From the IMG/VR virus record IMGVR_UViG_3300035410_000041, positions 1 through 40,668 of that record: a stretch of 40,668 bases of DNA, one strand, 5' to 3'. Below are positions 38,202 to 40,668 of this stretch, piece after piece; the first letter of the stretch is position 1; each line of letters opens with the position of its first letter. The position numbers and the translations under genes were made by a program. Below the pieces are notes generated by a model. It was given only the letters and a program-made list of their open reading frames with translations, did no database searches and was not told the DNA's origin. Source of the stretch: a virus.

Positions 38202-40475
38202 ATGCGGTTCTATCTTGCGCTGGACGGGACGAAGGATGTTACGCAGGCAACTCGGTGCGAGCGGGCGGCGCTCGTCGGGAAATTCTGTTCGGTCTGTCTG
38301 CTGCCTGAAGGGAAGGATCCGGATGAGCTCACGTCGGAGCAGTGGGAGCAGATCGAGGGCGAAAGCCGACCTGTGCTTGACGAGTACTGCGATCTTGTCG
38401 CTCACCTGGTCGACGACCACAAGCGAGTACAGCTTGACAAACTTCGTGAATCGATCGCGGCATGGAATCAGCAAGATCCAGGCGGAGCGCCTGATGTCCG
38501 CGCTTCGGTCTGTGGGGTGCTTGGATGGACCGAGCATGAGTATACGGAGTGGCTCGGCGCCGGCAGGGGTCAGGGGTCAGGGGCCAGGGGCCAGAATAAG
38601 AGTGCGGGCGCCGCTGGCGTACGTGCTGGCGGGGCGGGAGCGGCCGGATCGGGCAGTGGAGCTGCTGCTCAAGCGGCCGGCGATCAGCCAGGACAACCCG
38701 AGCCGATCGGGCCGGCTCCGCGGGCCGGCGAAGAGCGGAAGGTAATCGCGAACTTCTATTGGGAGTCGCGGTATGTGCCGGACAAGAAAGGAATCGCGAC
38801 GCAGGCCGGCGTGAATACGGAGATCCGCAAGGAATGGAGCGAGCTGAAGGCGCTGGACAAGGCTCGCACGAAGGACGGGAAGGACGGCCGGGACATCAAG
38901 GACAAAGAGCGCTTTGATGAGCTGGTGAAGAAGTTCGGGGCTGAAGAAAAGCGGATCTGTGTGGCGAAGTCGATCGACCAGATCCGCGATGAGATTGCAG
39001 TGGTGCTCAATGGCTGGCCGTTTCGCGTGACCTGGGGCGTGTTGTTCGTTGACTGCGGCGACGGGAAGGTGCGCTTGATCGAGAAGGCCATCGAGCTCCA
39101 GGCGCTTCTGCAGGAGTACGCGGTGTTGAAGTTCAACCGCGGACAGGATGACGACTTTACGAATTTTGTGAACATGGAAGCGTTGTACGAATCGTTTTGC
39201 GGGTCGCAGTTTGTGCGGGAGTGGCGCGCGGTGGAAGAATATCCATACGAACCGTCGATCGCAGCGCATTACTGCACCTGGCGTGCGCCGGATTATACGC
39301 CGACCGGGGAGTACTTCGTACACCTGCTGAAGATGTTCAATCAGATCACCGATCCGAGCTCGCGCGCGATCTTCGCCGCGGCGATCGCGACGCCGTTCTG
39401 GGGCGGTCCGTATGGTAAGCGGCCGGCGTTCGTCTTCGAGGCGAATAAGCCGCGTTCGGGCAAGACCACGGCCGCGTCGACGATCGCGAAGCTGTGCGGC
39501 GGGCCGATCGTGATCAATCTCGATCGCCGGGCTGAGGAGCGGCTGAAAGAGCGCCTGCTCTCGCCGGAGGGGCTCACCAAACGTGTCGGCCTGGTCGACA
39601 ATCTGACCAAGACACTCGATTCGGATCTGATGGACGAGCTGGTGACGATCGAGGCGATCAGCGGCAAGGTGCTGGGCGTCGGCGAAGGCTCGCGGCCGAA
39701 CGTGATGACGTACTTTATCACGGCGAATAATGTGAGGCTCTCGCCTGATTTCGCGCGGCGCTGTTTCTACGTGAAATTCGATTCGCCGGATGCCTCCGGG
39801 AAGTGGGAAGTCGAGCTGGACGCTTTTGTGCGCGAACACGCGTCGAAGATCGTCGCGGACGCGCTGAGCATTCTCAGACGGCCGGCGCCGGCGTTCGACT
39901 GGGGCCAGGTCAAAAACGAAGGCTTTCCTCTGTGGGTGCAGGAAGTCCTGGTGCGCGTGGCCGGCTTCGGACCTATCGCGGAGGTGGTGGGCGGGATCGG
40001 CGCGCTGAAAATCGTGCAGAAGAACCAGGAGCGCCGCGTCGAGGCTGATCAGGACGTTGAGGATGCCGAGACTTTCGCACAGGGGCTCATGGAGCGGCTT
40101 GTCGGCTGGCAGGGCTATACGAAGAGCCCTCTGTGCGAGATTCTGCCGAGAGAGCCTGTATTCATCAGGACGACGCCTCCGCCGGAGAGCTCACGCGGGA
40201 CGATGGAGGACATCGAATGGCGCGCGGAGCTGAAGAATAATTTGGCGACGTACTACTGCGAGATCTTCACGCGGCATGAGGTCTCCGCGAAGTGGCTCAA
40301 GCCGTGGCTTGAGGAGCACATTGCGGCAGGACGCATTCCATGGATGTGGTGGAACCGAAGCGCGACGAAGCGTGGATTCTACATCGATCACAAAGCAATC
40401 GTCGCGTACTGCGAAAAGCAAGCGTCAGACGCGTCACAAGCGTCAGCGAAGGAACGTGCGGCAGTGACGGAATGA
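38202..40475 (+). CDS. Primase C-terminal half (TOPRIM) fused to helicase
   Basis: A 757-aa protein. It starts inside a TOPRIM fold: FYLALDGTKDVTQATRCERA, then CLLPEGKDPDEL, i.e. the DxD-type strand and the LP-GKDPDE segment that follow the half encoded at 36166-37107. A Gly/Ala-rich linker (residues about 120-180, encoded after a heptamer array) leads to an AAA/SF3-like helicase with Walker A KPRSGKTTA (about 415-423), a Walker B-like VGLVDN (about 466) and SPDFARRCF (near 519, Arg finger). The two primase halves would need to join as separate chains. Iteron-like repeats overlap its end. Confidence 0.8.
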   Translation: MRFYLALDGTKDVTQATRCERAALVGKFCSVCLLPEGKDPDELTSEQWEQIEGESRPVLDEYCDLVAHLVDDHKRVQLDKLRESIAAWNQQDPGGAPDVRASVCGVLGWTEHEYTEWLGAGRGQGSGARGQNKSAGAAGVRAGGAGAAGSGSGAAAQAAGDQPGQPEPIGPAPRAGEERKVIANFYWESRYVPDKKGIATQAGVNTEIRKEWSELKALDKARTKDGKDGRDIKDKERFDELVKKFGAEEKRICVAKSIDQIRDEIAVVLNGWPFRVTWGVLFVDCGDGKVRLIEKAIELQALLQEYAVLKFNRGQDDDFTNFVNMEALYESFCGSQFVREWRAVEEYPYEPSIAAHYCTWRAPDYTPTGEYFVHLLKMFNQITDPSSRAIFAAAIATPFWGGPYGKRPAFVFEANKPRSGKTTAASTIAKLCGGPIVINLDRRAEERLKERLLSPEGLTKRVGLVDNLTKTLDSDLMDELVTIEAISGKVLGVGEGSRPNVMTYFITANNVRLSPDFARRCFYVKFDSPDASGKWEVELDAFVREHASKIVADALSILRRPAPAFDWGQVKNEGFPLWVQEVLVRVAGFGPIAEVVGGIGALKIVQKNQERRVEADQDVEDAETFAQGLMERLVGWQGYTKSPLCEILPREPVFIRTTPPPESSRGTMEDIEWRAELKNNLATYYCEIFTRHEVSAKWLKPWLEEHIAAGRIPWMWWNRSATKRGFYIDHKAIVAYCEKQASDASQASAKERAAVTE
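38566..38593. repeat. Heptanucleotide array that sets the reading frame into the helicase
   Basis: GGGGTCA-GGGGTCA-GGGGCCA-GGGGCCA, four 7-bp units, 28 bp. Without these 28 bases the frame would change to one with strong GC at third positions that ends at TAA 38743-38745. With them the frame runs on into the helicase. Confidence 0.75.
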
Positions 40476-40570
40476 CGCTTGTGACGCGTTGGAGACAATG
40501 TCTTTCATAACGGAAATGGATGAACTCGCGCTACATGAAAGACATTGTCGTCAATGCGTCATAAGCGTCA
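40422..40570. repeat. Iteron-like GCGTCA cluster (candidate replication origin)
   Basis: GCGTCA occurs at 40422, 40431 and 40440 on the plus strand; its complement TGACGC at 40473 and 40482; and GCGTCA again at 40556 and 40565. Within each group the copies are exactly 9 bp apart. The first three are in the helicase 3' end (read ASDASQASA). The clusters form a 17-bp perfect inverted repeat (40429-40445 with 40473-40489). The layout fits an initiator-binding array. Confidence 0.6.
40494..40549. repeat. 15-bp perfect inverted repeat
   Basis: GACAATGTCTTTCAT (40494-40508) and ATGAAAGACATTGTC (40535-40549) with a 26-bp spacer, in the non-coding stretch after the helicase. It may form a stem-loop, a binding site or part of the origin/cos region. 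Confidence 0.65.
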
Positions 40571-40658
40571 TAGAGGACATTCTTAAAGATGAGAAAGAAA
40601 AGACGGGTCAGAATGACAAAAAAGTGGGTCCTTCCAGAAAGCCGGGGGGCCTTCGGAA

Positions 40659-40668
40659 GTGGTCAAGC
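40659..40668. repeat. Terminal direct repeat, right copy (candidate cos end)
   Basis: GTGGTCAAGC, identical to bases 1-10. See left copy. Confidence 0.6.

Larger units (their letters stand above)
40476..40668. other. Non-coding end region (origin and/or cos area)
   Basis: 193 bp without a convincing gene between the helicase and the right end. It holds part of the iteron cluster and a 15-bp inverted repeat, then a purine-rich stretch (40571-40640), then a GC-rich end CCGGGGGGCC and the terminal GTGGTCAAGC. In a circular molecule it adjoins the 115-bp leader of terS. Confidence 0.6.

Noticed and set aside
29353-38593. CRISPR array
   Set aside because: The repeats are tandem heptamers without spacers; no array of repeats with unique spacers is seen anywhere in the window.
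38577-39839. A 420-aa minus-strand ORF opposite the helicase
   Set aside because: The helicase motifs are on the plus strand in one open frame; the minus frame has only shadow composition.

Overview
The window reads as a nearly complete or complete genome (40.7 kb) of a temperate tailed double-stranded DNA phage. It carries terminase, portal, a HK97-fold capsid gene, connector and tail genes, a tyrosine integrase beside an attP-like site, a self-cleaving repressor, and a rightward early region with ParB, a nucleotide kinase, a sigma factor, primase and helicase. The same 10 bases (GTGGTCAAGC) open and close the window, about 105 bp upstream of the small terminase gene. This is where a cos site is expected, so the window may be the linear virion chromosome. 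The tail is probably siphovirus-like: there is no sheath gene, and a modest tape-measure candidate is present. The host is uncertain. The GC-rich DNA and dense host-type short repeats (heptamer arrays, CACAGAG blocks, a CACGGGCAG REP element) resemble soil bacteria such as Acidobacteriota; this is inference only.

Layout. 1-8 kb: DNA packaging and head (terS, terL, a zinc-ribbon protein, a gpW-like joiner, portal, and a fused protease/scaffold/major capsid gene). 8-13.4 kb: decoration protein, head-tail connector, small tail proteins and tape-measure candidate. 13.4-22.4 kb: long fibre-like and host-contact proteins and a tail hub candidate. 22.36-22.59 kb: attP with the 5' half of a tRNA-Ser(GCU) gene flanked by paired integrase arm-site candidates. 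22.5-25.2 kb, minus strand: integrase, membrane protein, CI/LexA-like repressor. 25.2-25.34 kb: divergent control region. 25.3-40.5 kb, plus strand: three HTH regulators, ParB, P-loop kinase, a Gp37/Gp68 (DUF5131) protein, many very small genes (several zinc ribbons), membrane and lipoproteins, a sigma factor, and a DnaG-type primase with a helicase. 40.42-40.67 kb: iteron-like and inverted repeats leading to the terminal repeat.

Most unusual: (1) the primase TOPRIM domain is split between two genes by a 1.1 kb cassette of three small genes. (2) An 18-bp palindrome (TTTGCAGACGTCTGCAAA) occurs four times, once inside parB and once directly before the integrase start, and could be a ParB or regulator site. 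(3) Heptanucleotide tandem arrays, three of them 28 bp long, lie inside early genes. One sits where it decides whether the primase C-terminal half is fused to the helicase. (4) The attP carries the 5' rather than the 3' half of a tRNA gene. (5) The integrase has substitutions at both catalytic histidine positions. No endolysin could be recognised.
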